8,189 nucleotides of DNA. Source: Candidatus Bathyarchaeota archaeon. Its GTDB lineage: Archaea; Thermoproteota; Bathyarchaeia; 40CM-2-53-6. The notes under the pieces are model-generated. The model was given only the letters and a program-made list of their open reading frames with translations. It searched no databases and was not told the DNA's origin. Location of the stretch: the NCBI GenBank assembly GCA_005882905.1, contig VBBG01000088.1, forward strand, positions 1 to 8,189, in the 5' to 3' direction. The translations under genes and the position numbers were made by a program. This document shows, piece after piece, positions 1 to 6,632 of this stretch. How positions within the stretch are numbered: position 1 is the first letter of the stretch; each line of letters starts with the position of its first letter.

Positions 1-1299
1 GTTCCGTTCATAATCGGCATGGTCATCGTCGTGAACTTGTTCAAACGGAGAATCAAAAGAGCGTCGAGGAGAATCAGAGAGGCTGTAGGTAACCTTTCAG
101 CGAGAGCCTACGAAGTGATGAGCAACCTCCGCATAGTAAAGAGCTTCACGATGGAAGAAGAAGAAGCTAAAGATTTTCGCAACAAATCTCTGGCAATTGT
201 AAAATCCAACATTGGACTGGCCAAGCTAAGCTCGGTATACGGATCCGCCGTGGACGCAGTTACGACCTTGGCGCTCCTGACCCTCATCGTCGTGGCAGTT
301 CCAGATGTGCTGAATGGAGCCTTGACACTGGGAGCACTCGTCGCCTTTCTCGGACTACTCGACAAGATGTTCTCACCTCTAATATCGCTGAGCAAATCAA
401 ACTTCAAATTCCAGAAAGCCACGGCTGCGGGGGATAGAATCTTCGAAATCATAGAGACGAAGCCTGAAGTCCTCGATGTGCCGGGAGCATATGCCCCGCC
501 CGAGATACTGGGACGAATAGAATTCGACGGAGTCTCATTCAAGTACGAACGGAACCAAACCGTCCTGGACAATTTCAGCTTGACGATCAACCCCGGTGAG
601 ACCATCGCGATAGTTGGTCCCAGCGGGGCCGGAAAATCGACCATTGTCCACCTCCTGTTGCGCTTCTACGAGCCGGACGCGGGAGCCATCCGGATCGACG
701 GCTATCCCATCAACGCGCTGAAACTGTCCTACTTGAGAAAGAACATTGGACTCGTCATTCAGGACCCGATCCTGTTCTCCGGCAGCGTACGCGACAACAT
801 AGCATACGGCAAGCCCGGGGCAGGCCAAGAAGAGATCATCCAGGCAGCAAAAGCGGCCAACGCACACGAGTTCATACTCACTCTCCCCCAGGGGTATGAA
901 ACGGAGATTGGCGAACGGGGCGTTACTCTCTCAGTAGGCGAGAGACAGCGCGTCTCCATCGCCCGAGCACTCATCAAGGATCCCAAGATCCTGATTATGG
1001 ACGAGGCAACCTCGAACGTTGATTCCAAGTCTGAAGCACTAATTCAAGAAGCAATGGGACGAATGTCGGGAGAACGAACCACAATCGTCATCGGCCACAG
1101 ACTCTCGACGGTAATGGATGCGGACAGAATAGTCGTCCTCGAAGAAGGGGGGATCGCAGAGATCGGCACTCACCGCGGTCTGTTGCAGCGCCAAGGAGCC
1201 TACACACAGCTATACCAGAACCAGCTACAGGCCCAGACACAGGTTATCCCTTCACAATTCCGCGGATACAAGTATCTGAAGAAAGAGGAGAAACCGTGA
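1..1299 (+). CDS. ABC exporter, fused membrane and ATPase domains (5' partial)
   Basis: Half-transporter of the MsbA/LmrA exporter type, which moves a substrate out across the membrane using ATP; the substrate cannot be told. The frame is open to the first base, so TM1 to about TM4 lie outside; the ATG at 19 is internal. Visible are two hydrophobic segments (about 240-320 and 320-390, TM5 and TM6), then a complete nucleotide-binding domain: Walker A GPSGAGKST at 616-642, Q-loop region VIQDPILF, signature LSVGERQ from 928, Walker B ILIMDE at 988-1005 with the catalytic Glu, D-loop SNVD, and H-loop His at 1096. The signature differs from LSGGQ by Val at the third position and Glu at the fifth. 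The tail is basic and ends in KKEEKP. The stop overlaps the GTG of the next small ORF, suggesting coupling. The family is certain, the substrate unknown. Confidence 0.95.
   Translation, partial: VPFIIGMVIVVNLFKRRIKRASRRIREAVGNLSARAYEVMSNLRIVKSFTMEEEEAKDFRNKSLAIVKSNIGLAKLSSVYGSAVDAVTTLALLTLIVVAVPDVLNGALTLGALVAFLGLLDKMFSPLISLSKSNFKFQKATAAGDRIFEIIETKPEVLDVPGAYAPPEILGRIEFDGVSFKYERNQTVLDNFSLTINPGETIAIVGPSGAGKSTIVHLLLRFYEPDAGAIRIDGYPINALKLSYLRKNIGLVIQDPILFSGSVRDNIAYGKPGAGQEEIIQAAKAANAHEFILTLPQGYETEIGERGVTLSVGERQRVSIARALIKDPKILIMDEATSNVDSKSEALIQEAMGRMSGERTTIVIGHRLSTVMDADRIVVLEEGGIAEIGTHRGLLQRQGAYTQLYQNQLQAQTQVIPSQFRGYKYLKKEEKP
1286..1290 (+). promoter_or_regulatory. Ribosome binding site (AGGAG) for the 42-residue ORF
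   Basis: AGGAG lies 5 nt before the GTG at 1296, a near-ideal Shine-Dalgarno spacing. It sits inside the A/G-rich end of the exporter gene, so the match could partly reflect Lys/Glu codons. It favours GTG 1296 over the internal ATG at 1320, which has no such motif. Confidence 0.45.
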
Positions 1300-1424
1300 C
1301 AGCCGTTTACACACGCACAATGGAAGGAGAGAACTTCCCTCGAGACGGGCGCAGATCATCCCGTCAAGTAGTCATGGGTATGTCAAGAATGAAACGAGAA
1401 ACGATGAGGTACAACCATCCATGA
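1296..1424 (+). CDS. Small basic protein, coupled between exporter and OLD-like gene
   Basis: A 42-residue ORF filling the gap between two large genes. Its GTG start overlaps the exporter stop as GTGA (1296-1299), and its TGA stop overlaps the next start as ATGA (1421-1424). AGGAG sits 5 nt upstream of the GTG. The product has eight Arg and one Lys against four acidic residues, five Met, no Cys and no membrane segment. I recognise no family. It may be a real small protein, or a leader whose translation couples the exporter to the ATPase gene. A 42-codon open frame can arise by chance at this base composition; the double overlap plus the ribosome binding site is what makes it worth annotating. 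Confidence 0.45.
   Translation: MTAVYTRTMEGENFPRDGRRSSRQVVMGMSRMKRETMRYNHP
1406..1410 (+). promoter_or_regulatory. Ribosome binding site (GAGGT) for the OLD-like gene
   Basis: GAGGT lies 10 nt before the ATG at 1421 and matches the core of the archaeal Shine-Dalgarno sequence GGAGGTGA. It supports this start and lies inside the preceding small ORF, as expected for coupled genes. Confidence 0.5.
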
Positions 1425-3523
1425 AGCTGAGAAGCTTCAGGGTCCAGAACTACAGGTGCATAGACGACTCCGGCGAAGCACCTGTCGAACACATCAAAGC
1501 CCTAGTGGGAAAGAACGAGAGCGGAAAAACAACCATCCTGAAGGCTCTGCACAAATTCAACCCGGCCACTCCTGAGCCCTTCAATGGACTCAAAGAGTTC
1601 CCGCGAAGGCGATTCCACGAGTACGAGGACAAAGCCACAGTGGTCGAACTGAAATTCTCACTAGACCATGAGGAGAGGGAAGTGCTCTCTCAGATCGACC
1701 CGCGCCTTGAGGAAGTGTCCGGTGCATCAGTCACAAGAGACTACGCCGGACGGTACGCTGTCGAGATACTGCCCGACATACAAACTCCACCCCCAAACCT
1801 GAAAGGAGTCTTTCCCCTCCTCATCCAGCTCCGAGGCGCAATAGACAGGCTCGATGATACGACCCAAGGTCGAGAGGGAGGAGTTCGCTGGAAGCTCCTC
1901 GATGCTCTGAGCAGAGTGGGAACAGGCATTGCAGAGGAGACAGACCTTTCCAATGCATCCCCCTCCAGAGAAGCCTTCATCAGACAACTCCAAGAAATCC
2001 AGCTCGTTCTAGAGAAGAGCATCGATGAGGGATCGAAGAAGGCCATCCGAGACATCGTACGGCTTATACTGAACACGATCGACTGGCCGAGCATCGACAC
2101 CCGGATCAACAAATACATCGTCGAAAAACTTCCGGTCTTCGTCTACTTCGAAAACTATGCGATCCTCTCCGGCAGAATCCACCTCCCATCCTTCGTCGAA
2201 CGGTTTAGGGCAGGCGAACTCAGCCCAGAAGAAAACACTGCGAGCATGCTGCTATCATTCCTAAAACTGGACCCAGAGAGGCTGGTCAAGCTGGGAACAC
2301 GCGATGGCAAATCGTCACAGGAGATGCAGGAAGCCTTCGATACCAGAGCACTCATGGTTGACAGAGCAGCCCTATCCGTCTCTGGTCTCCTGGCCGACAT
2401 CTGGCAGCAGAGGAAGGCCCGCCTCGACCTCGCGATAGACGGCGATTATCTTAGACTCTGGGTAGCAGACGCCACCGACGGTTCCAGAGTCGAGCTAGAA
2501 CAGAGCAGCAAAGGATTCCAGTGGTTCCTATCCTTCTACATCGTATTCATGACTGAAACCCTTCAAGGAAAAGATACCGTGCTCCTCCTCGACGAGCCTG
2601 GGCTACACCTCCACGCCGCCGCGCAACAAGACCTCCTCAGAGTCCTGGCCAAGCTGTCCGAGAAGAACCAGGTCATCTACTCGACGCACTCCCCCTTCAT
2701 GATCAACCTAGACGCCATCGACACTATCAGCGTTCTGGCAGAGACACCGCGAGGCACAAAGATCTCCGAGCCCACCAAGACGACAGACAAGACAGCCCTG
2801 TTCCCGCTCCAGGCCGCCTTGGGCTATGCCCTCGCGCGCGGCTTGTACACTGGACAGTACAGCCTGCTAGTGGAAAACATTACCGACATGTGGATACTCT
2901 CTACAATCTCGCAGCATTTCAGGGAATCAGGCCACGGATACATAGCCGATGACATTGTAATCACTCCCTCTGGCGGGGGCCAGAAATCCGCTCTATTTGC
3001 CACGATGCTCACCGGACAGAACACGGGCGTATCAGTGCTGCTAGACTCGGATGTCGAAGGGATCAGCGTCAAGAAACAGCTGGTTGAGAGCCCGTTAGCA
3101 AGAGAAACAAACGCACTCTTCGTGAATGATGCTACCCAGGAACCAGGACGTGTGATGGAGCTGGAGGACCTCCTGCCCTCTAGCCTCTATCTCAGGTTCG
3201 TAAACGATGCATATTCCGGAGAGCTGGGCAAGAACCGGCTAGGTAACGAGACCCTCGCAAAAGATGTACAGGTCCGGAGATACGTGGAGGCAGAGCTGGG
3301 GAAGAGAGGAGTTAGCTTCTCAAGATTCCGTGTGGCCAGGCAGATCATGAACGACTTCCCGAACGTTACGTTCAGCCAGCTCCCCACGGACTTTGTCCAG
3401 AGCATGGAACGCTTGTTCTCCTACATCAACAGAATCAAGCCAGAACACACTGCACAGCCAATCATAGCAAGGTCTCCACGCCATTCTCCCTTGAGAGCAA
3501 TCTTCTCCAGAAGCCGGTCATAA
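1421..3523 (+). CDS. OLD-family ATPase with C-terminal TOPRIM domain
   Basis: 700 residues with the OLD (overcoming lysogenization defect) layout: an SMC/ABC-type ATPase joined to a TOPRIM nuclease domain. The N-terminus has the usual pattern MKLRSFRVQNYRCID and then Walker A GKNESGKTT at residues 30-38. A long helical insertion follows (about 130-350). The signature-like SSKGFQW is at 362-368, Walker B VLLLDEP at 387-393 and the switch STHSP at 421-425. The TOPRIM part has LLVEN with Glu485, LDSD with Asp542 and Asp544, and LEDLLP at 581-586, the expected acidic metal-binding set. OLD proteins cut or nick DNA, and some act in phage defence. No UvrD/GajB helicase or reverse transcriptase gene is adjacent, which suggests a stand-alone (class 1-like) protein. 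Asn replaces the usual Gly after Glu485. Family secure; defence role inferred. Confidence 0.9.
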   Translation: MKLRSFRVQNYRCIDDSGEAPVEHIKALVGKNESGKTTILKALHKFNPATPEPFNGLKEFPRRRFHEYEDKATVVELKFSLDHEEREVLSQIDPRLEEVSGASVTRDYAGRYAVEILPDIQTPPPNLKGVFPLLIQLRGAIDRLDDTTQGREGGVRWKLLDALSRVGTGIAEETDLSNASPSREAFIRQLQEIQLVLEKSIDEGSKKAIRDIVRLILNTIDWPSIDTRINKYIVEKLPVFVYFENYAILSGRIHLPSFVERFRAGELSPEENTASMLLSFLKLDPERLVKLGTRDGKSSQEMQEAFDTRALMVDRAALSVSGLLADIWQQRKARLDLAIDGDYLRLWVADATDGSRVELEQSSKGFQWFLSFYIVFMTETLQGKDTVLLLDEPGLHLHAAAQQDLLRVLAKLSEKNQVIYSTHSPFMINLDAIDTISVLAETPRGTKISEPTKTTDKTALFPLQAALGYALARGLYTGQYSLLVENITDMWILSTISQHFRESGHGYIADDIVITPSGGGQKSALFATMLTGQNTGVSVLLDSDVEGISVKKQLVESPLARETNALFVNDATQEPGRVMELEDLLPSSLYLRFVNDAYSGELGKNRLGNETLAKDVQVRRYVEAELGKRGVSFSRFRVARQIMNDFPNVTFSQLPTDFVQSMERLFSYINRIKPEHTAQPIIARSPRHSPLRAIFSRSRS

Positions 3524-3609
3524 GCCACTACGAAGCCAACCGATAATGAATCAGGATAGAACGTTGTCGCTGATCGACTGATCACATCCAGAGTCTCGGA
3601 AACCCGCAA

Positions 3610-4062
3610 ATGGAAAACTCTCAGACACTAACGATCGAGCAAGACCACAAGGGCAACTCTTGCCCTCTATGCAACATTCCCGACCAGGAGGTTCTGGCTG
3701 AGTTTCCGAGATGGAGGCTGGCCCGGACCAAGACCATGAAACGACACAGAGAGCGGCTCATGCTCTACCACAAAGAACATGTAAAGACTCTAGACGAGCA
3801 GTCTATCGGAGAGGCTTACATGCTACTCTTGACGATTGGACGCAAATATTTCACCCATGCAGACCAGTGGGCTGTCTTCGAACCAGTCTACGCCACAGTC
3901 CCGGAACACTGGCACCGAGTCGCGTCGGACCTAGACGAGAACACTGAGGACTATGAGCAGATTCTGAAGACACCCCGGATGATCATAGGAAACCACGAAG
4001 GAACCATCTCCAGAGTACTCCCAATCCAAGAGACGCCCGAGTCGCCAGACAGAGATCAGTGA
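3610..4062 (+). CDS. HIT-like CxxC protein
   Basis: 150 residues. Near the N-terminus is CPLC (Cys18, Cys21), followed by a segment ending in HKEHVKTLDEQS, which is how zinc-containing members of the histidine triad (HIT/GalT) superfamily begin. The HIT motif should then be H-x-H-x-H; here residues 98-104 read PEHWHRV, giving His100 and His102 but no third His. Known HIT proteins hydrolyse or transfer nucleotides. If this is one, its active site is divergent, and a binding role is possible. The ATG at 3610 is the first start after an in-frame stop at 3571; no clear ribosome binding site is visible. It lies 86 nt after the OLD-like gene on the same strand, so co-transcription is likely. The HIT assignment is by pattern only. 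Confidence 0.6.
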   Translation: MENSQTLTIEQDHKGNSCPLCNIPDQEVLAEFPRWRLARTKTMKRHRERLMLYHKEHVKTLDEQSIGEAYMLLLTIGRKYFTHADQWAVFEPVYATVPEHWHRVASDLDENTEDYEQILKTPRMIIGNHEGTISRVLPIQETPESPDRDQ

Positions 4063-4208
4063 GCATCATCTATCCATTCGATCTGACTGGAGGGGTCAAG
4101 ATCATCCCGAAACTTGAGTATCGTCCTTGCGAAAGTGGTACGGGAACGGCACACGATTATCTTACGAAAAAGAGGGTTGAGCTGCCTTCGCGACTCCATG
4201 AGGCTTAG
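4059..4208 (+). CDS. Small ORF coupled to the HIT-like gene
   Basis: A 49-residue ORF whose GTG overlaps the stop of the HIT-like gene as GTGA (4059-4062), the same arrangement as at 1296. The product looks soluble, starts VSIIYPFDLTGGVKIIPKLE, has one Cys, and ends in a charged stretch. No family is recognised. The frame is open back to 3957, so it could also be a continuation of the upstream gene through a frameshift. Its TAG overlaps the stop of the opposite-strand gene at 4205. No strong ribosome binding site is seen beyond the purine run AGAGA before the GTG. A chance open frame is possible. Confidence 0.35.
   Translation: MSIIYPFDLTGGVKIIPKLEYRPCESGTGTAHDYLTKKRVELPSRLHEA
4166..4176 (-). 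terminator. T-tract terminator candidate
   Basis: On the - strand this reads as a pyrimidine run with TTTTT, about 30 nt past the stop of the secreted-protein gene (4205). Archaeal intrinsic termination often needs only a U-rich stretch. The tract is short and falls inside the opposite small ORF. Confidence 0.3.
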
Positions 4209-4447
4209 GCAGCTGCTGTTGGCGGACAGTGGGTTGAACGGGCATCGAGCGCAGCCGTGGCGTTAGCCGATGCTTGGTCTGGGAGGGTGCCTGGATGGGC
4301 CGCGAAGGCCGCTGTACACCCTAGCGTGGAAGGTGGCCCGGTTGCATGATGTGCGTGATCGGAGGCCGCACCTGCTACTGATGCTACAAGAGGCGAGGCT
4401 GTCAGAAGCATTGAGGCTGCAAGCAAAGCCAGTATCAGAGGTTTCAT
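4205..4447 (-). CDS. Candidate small secreted protein
   Basis: 80 residues starting MKPLILALLAASMLLTASPL, a textbook Sec signal peptide: one Lys, a hydrophobic core of about 20 residues, and a probable cleavage after AGA near residue 27. The predicted mature part is about 53 residues, begins ASDHAHH, is rich in Ala, Thr and Pro, and has two Cys that could form a disulfide. The His cluster could bind metal, which is only a guess. A TATA-like CTTTTATC centred 35 nt before the ATG gives a promoter spacing equal to that of the DUF72 gene, and GTGAG lies close before the ATG. No family is recognised. An overlapping + strand frame (4270-4482) has no protein-like features. The Ala-rich composition of GC-rich antisense frames can mimic a signal peptide, hence the moderate confidence. 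Confidence 0.45.
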   Translation of the reverse strand: MKPLILALLAASMLLTASPLVASVAGAASDHAHHATGPPSTLGCTAAFAAHPGTLPDQASANATAALDARSTHCPPTAAA

Positions 4448-4670
4448 GTGTTCTCACTATTATCCCGTCGTTGAGAAGATAAAAGTCAACGATTTTGAAT
4501 GGCGAAACGAGGATTTCCAGAGATAGAAGCTTACGGCCGGGGTTATCGGTTGGTTCTGTCAGCTTCTTTGTTAACTGGAGTTTGGAGTTGTCTCCCTTCG
4601 ACTCGGCGTCGTTCTATGAGCCGGAGGTCATCAAACCAAGCGATAGTCGAGGTCCTCGGATGAGCCGATA
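4448..4670 (+). other. Gap without a convincing gene
   Basis: Apart from the promoter at 4478-4485 I see no gene here. A + strand frame beginning at a TTG (4495) runs through to 4722 into the Rieske gene but has no ribosome binding site, no recognisable motif and a composition unlike its neighbours. CGAGG-T-CCTCG at 4648-4658 is a perfect inverted repeat just past the Rieske stop, but its one-base loop makes a real hairpin unlikely and no T-tract follows. No RNA gene or repeat was recognised. Confidence 0.5.
4478..4485 (-). promoter_or_regulatory. TATA-like box of the secreted-protein gene
   Basis: CTTTTATC on the - strand, centred about 35 nt upstream of the ATG at 4447. With transcription starting about 26 nt downstream of the box, the leader would be roughly 9 nt. 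Confidence 0.4.
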
Positions 4671-4985
4671 CTACGTTTTCGGTCTGAGCTTGACCTCGCT
4701 TCCCTCGACCTTGACTTCATAGACGGGTTCAGGTCTCGCGGCCGGGCCCCTCTTCACTTGGCCAGTCGTCACATCGAAACGAGATCCGTGCAATGGACAC
4801 TCCACCTCGTGACTATCTAATCTGCCCTTGTCCAGCGGACCCCCCACATGCGTACAGACGTTCCCGATTGCATAGAACTTGCCCTTCACATTCGCAAGGA
4901 GAACCTGCTGTCCCCCTAGCATTACCTTCTTCATACCGCCTTCAGGAATCTCCGCGGTCGAAGCTACTCTGACGAAGTCAGCCAT
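4671..4985 (-). CDS. Rieske [2Fe-2S] ferredoxin, copy 1
   Basis: A 104-residue soluble one-domain Rieske protein that carries one electron, as in NirD- or dioxygenase-ferredoxin-type proteins. The cluster ligands are complete: CTH (Cys44, His46) and CPLHGSRFD (Cys63, His66). The linker GGPLDKG and the closing VKVEG strand fit the family. There is no signal peptide or membrane anchor, so it should act in the cytoplasm. It lies 112 nt downstream of the ComA-like gene on the same strand but has its own TATA-like motif at 5017-5030. About 60% of residues match copy 2 (6666-6995) by eye, without a gap. Its redox partner is not in the window: there is no oxygenase or reductase next to it. Confidence 0.95.
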   Translation of the reverse strand: MADFVRVASTAEIPEGGMKKVMLGGQQVLLANVKGKFYAIGNVCTHVGGPLDKGRLDSHEVECPLHGSRFDVTTGQVKRGPAARPEPVYEVKVEGSEVKLRPKT

Positions 4986-5016
4986 AGTTGCTCTCTCTGC
5001 GTGAGATGGTGCTGAT

Positions 5017-5030
5017 GAGTATTAGCTTTT
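5017..5030 (-). promoter_or_regulatory. Promoter of Rieske copy 1 (AAAAGCTAATACTC)
   Basis: The TATA-like CTAATA with an A-rich (BRE-like) upstream flank starts 40 nt before the ATG at 4985. Copy 2 has nearly the same motif (AAAACTAATACTC) starting 42 nt before its ATG, which supports a functional promoter and a predicted leader of about 15-20 nt. Confidence 0.5.
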
Positions 5031-5097
5031 GTTCGATAGATGGCTCATCGGCTGGAAGACATGCGGAATCTGAGCTGGGCGCATAAGCCAGAGAGTG

Positions 5098-6000
5098 TTA
5101 GCCCTTGTTTGCTGGGTAGCTGAGGCGTTTTCCCTTCCAGATGTCGCTGTCTCCCCAGAGCCCAAGCCGCCACGCGTTGAACTCTACAATCTGAGAATGG
5201 TCAACGAACAGGTTCACATCCTTTCCGAATGTTTTCAGGTACCATTTGAACACCGGCGGGTCCGATGCTTCGAACATCCAAGTGTGATAGCCGAACTTAT
5301 CCACGAGCTTCTTGACAACGTCCTTGCGCCATCGCGTCGGAGGAAGGTCTTCTGTGATTCCCTCCGATTCGAGCATGAGGATGCTGGCGCCTGCGTTTAA
5401 GTGCGCAGTGGTCTCTTTGGCGACATCCGCGAAGCTTCTCATCTTAGTCTTGTAGCCGACTATGTGAGTTCCTGCGCCTGCACCTATCATCATTGAAACC
5501 TCAGGCTTTGCCTTCATGCCCAGCTTCTGGACCTGTTTGACAATGGCGACTTTGTCCTCCAGCTTGATCGATGCTAGGCCGCTGGAGACCTCTACCAGGT
5601 CAAACTCAAGGCTCGTGCACTCTTCTAGATACCTATCGACAGCATCTGGTCCTTGGACGATGACTCGTTCGACGAATCCTCCGGTCGAGACGTAGACGTT
5701 GTGTTGATGGCACAGCTCGATTATCCTCTTCGTCTTATCCCGCGTGAGGAGTCTCATGCTTCCCCCCGCGAACTTGAAACCGTCAACATATTCTCCCCAA
5801 TCCTCTAGAAGATCTTTGAGATACCCGTAGGTTACGGGAGTGTAGTAGGGTCCCCGGAACTCGATAACCCCGGTCTTACGCGGTTTCTCGGGAAGCCCGT
5901 TAAGTCGGACGAAATCGAAAGTCTTACTCTTAGCACTCAAATAGGAAAACTCTCCCCAGAATCTGCTCGTTCTGTTCTCAGTATGTGTGCGTTTCGGCAT
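5098..6000 (-). CDS. ComA/HSA32-family phosphosulfolactate synthase-like protein
   Basis: A 300-residue TIM-barrel protein of the ComA family. ComA adds sulfite to phosphoenolpyruvate in coenzyme M synthesis; plant HSA32 homologues act in heat-stress memory instead. Family landmarks are GEYVDGFKFAGGS (residues 69-81), VYVSTGGFVE (102-111), DLVEVSSG (134-141), AKPEVSMMIGAGAGT (164-178), ILMLESEGITED (207-218) and LFVDHSQI near the C-terminus. It is longer than the roughly 250-residue methanogen ComA and closer to HSA32 in length. I chose the ATG at 6000; a TTG at 6069 would add 23 residues lacking family features. A TATA-like GATAAAATC lies 47 nt before the ATG. No comB, comC or comDE lies nearby and no methanogenesis gene is seen, so coenzyme M synthesis is not supported by context and no gene symbol is given. 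Confidence 0.85.
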   Translation of the reverse strand: MPKRTHTENRTSRFWGEFSYLSAKSKTFDFVRLNGLPEKPRKTGVIEFRGPYYTPVTYGYLKDLLEDWGEYVDGFKFAGGSMRLLTRDKTKRIIELCHQHNVYVSTGGFVERVIVQGPDAVDRYLEECTSLEFDLVEVSSGLASIKLEDKVAIVKQVQKLGMKAKPEVSMMIGAGAGTHIVGYKTKMRSFADVAKETTAHLNAGASILMLESEGITEDLPPTRWRKDVVKKLVDKFGYHTWMFEASDPPVFKWYLKTFGKDVNLFVDHSQIVEFNAWRLGLWGDSDIWKGKRLSYPANKG

Positions 6001-6042
6001 TGTCCCGCGAGTTCGGGTAAGATCATGATGCGCAGCAATCGT

Positions 6043-6051
6043 GATTTTATC
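6043..6051 (-). promoter_or_regulatory. TATA-like box of the ComA-like gene
   Basis: GATAAAATC on the - strand, centred about 47 nt before the ATG at 6000, predicting a leader near 20 nt. It lies inside the longer reading that would begin at TTG 6069, so it supports the shorter protein. Confidence 0.35.
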
Positions 6052-6232
6052 GGGTGGAGTTTCTTCCAAGACGAGTAGGGGTTTGCTTTTTCGTCAACAA
6101 CCTGCTCCGGTTTAAGCGTGATCGAGTTACATTCTCCCGCCGGTTCTATTAGCGCTTTTTCGTGTCCTGCAATCGTGGACTTGTTATGGACAACTTTTTC
6201 TCATAGATTTCAAAATAGTAACTCGAGACGAT

Positions 6233-6511
6233 TTAGGCTCGGACGTGGCTGGCTAGGAAGCGTTTGTCAACGTCCTCGGCGACTATGTTGTAGGATTTGA
6301 CGAGCTTCCGTATCTCCGACTCCAGAGGGTCATCCTGTTCCTTCTTGCCTGCCATGGGGACTCCGACAATCAGGCAGAACCACTCGGCGAGCTCTCTCGC
6401 CTCCGCGAATACGAACATGTTACCATCGCCTGTCGAGACTGTCCAGCCGTTCTCGACCTGGTCTATCTTGTAGGAGGACCTAATGCTCCTTATCGTAGAC
6501 TGCTTATCCAT
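6233..6511 (-). CDS. Hypothetical 92-residue protein
   Basis: I do not recognise a family. From the ATG at 6511 the product is 92 residues and soluble: a basic start, then YKIDQVENGWTVSTGDGNMF, which looks like paired beta strands, then a helix EARELAEWFCLIVG, and a charged C-terminal helix ending near KRFLASHVRA. One Cys is present. GGGAT close upstream could be a ribosome binding site. The frame stays open further upstream, into and past the divergent Rieske start; GTG or TTG starts upstream of 6511 (stretch YLKEAKHSWVNHGAVVWSG) could lengthen the protein. It is transcribed away from Rieske copy 2 and shares its upstream region, so the two may be co-regulated. There is no clear terminator after it. 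Confidence 0.7.
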   Translation of the reverse strand: MDKQSTIRSIRSSYKIDQVENGWTVSTGDGNMFVFAEARELAEWFCLIVGVPMAGKKEQDDPLESEIRKLVKSYNIVAEDVDKRFLASHVRA

Positions 6512-6618
6512 ATCTATCCCGCTCCACACTACGGCTCCGTGGTTCACCCAGCTATGCTTTGCTTCCTTGAGATAGCCTGATTCCAACCGGGAATAATAGG
6601 AAGGTGTTCCTCGGCTAG

Positions 6619-6632
6619 AAAAACTAATACTC
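6619..6632 (+). promoter_or_regulatory. Promoter of Rieske copy 2 (AAAACTAATACTC)
   Basis: CTAATA preceded by five A residues starts 42 nt before the ATG at 6666. It matches the element in front of Rieske copy 1 almost base for base, indicating that the promoter was duplicated with the gene or kept by shared regulation. Confidence 0.55.

Noticed and set aside
108..1028. Long - strand frames inside the exporter gene
   Set aside because: Antisense to strong ABC transporter motifs; no motifs or ribosome binding sites of their own.
3570..3586. TGATC/GATCA inverted repeat before the HIT-like gene
   Set aside because: Five-base arms only; expected by chance and not placed like an operator or a promoter.
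4270..4482. + strand frame of 70 residues opposite the secreted-protein candidate
   Set aside because: No ribosome binding site or recognisable motif; the opposite strand has a signal peptide and promoter.
4495..4722. + strand frame of 75 residues starting at TTG
   Set aside because: Rare start, no ribosome binding site, runs into the end of the Rieske gene on the other strand.
5095..5400. + strand frame of 101 residues
   Set aside because: Entirely antisense to the ComA-like gene, whose family motifs are clear.
6118..6300. + strand frame of 60 residues
   Set aside because: Composition is not protein-like and it overlaps the 92-residue gene on the other strand.
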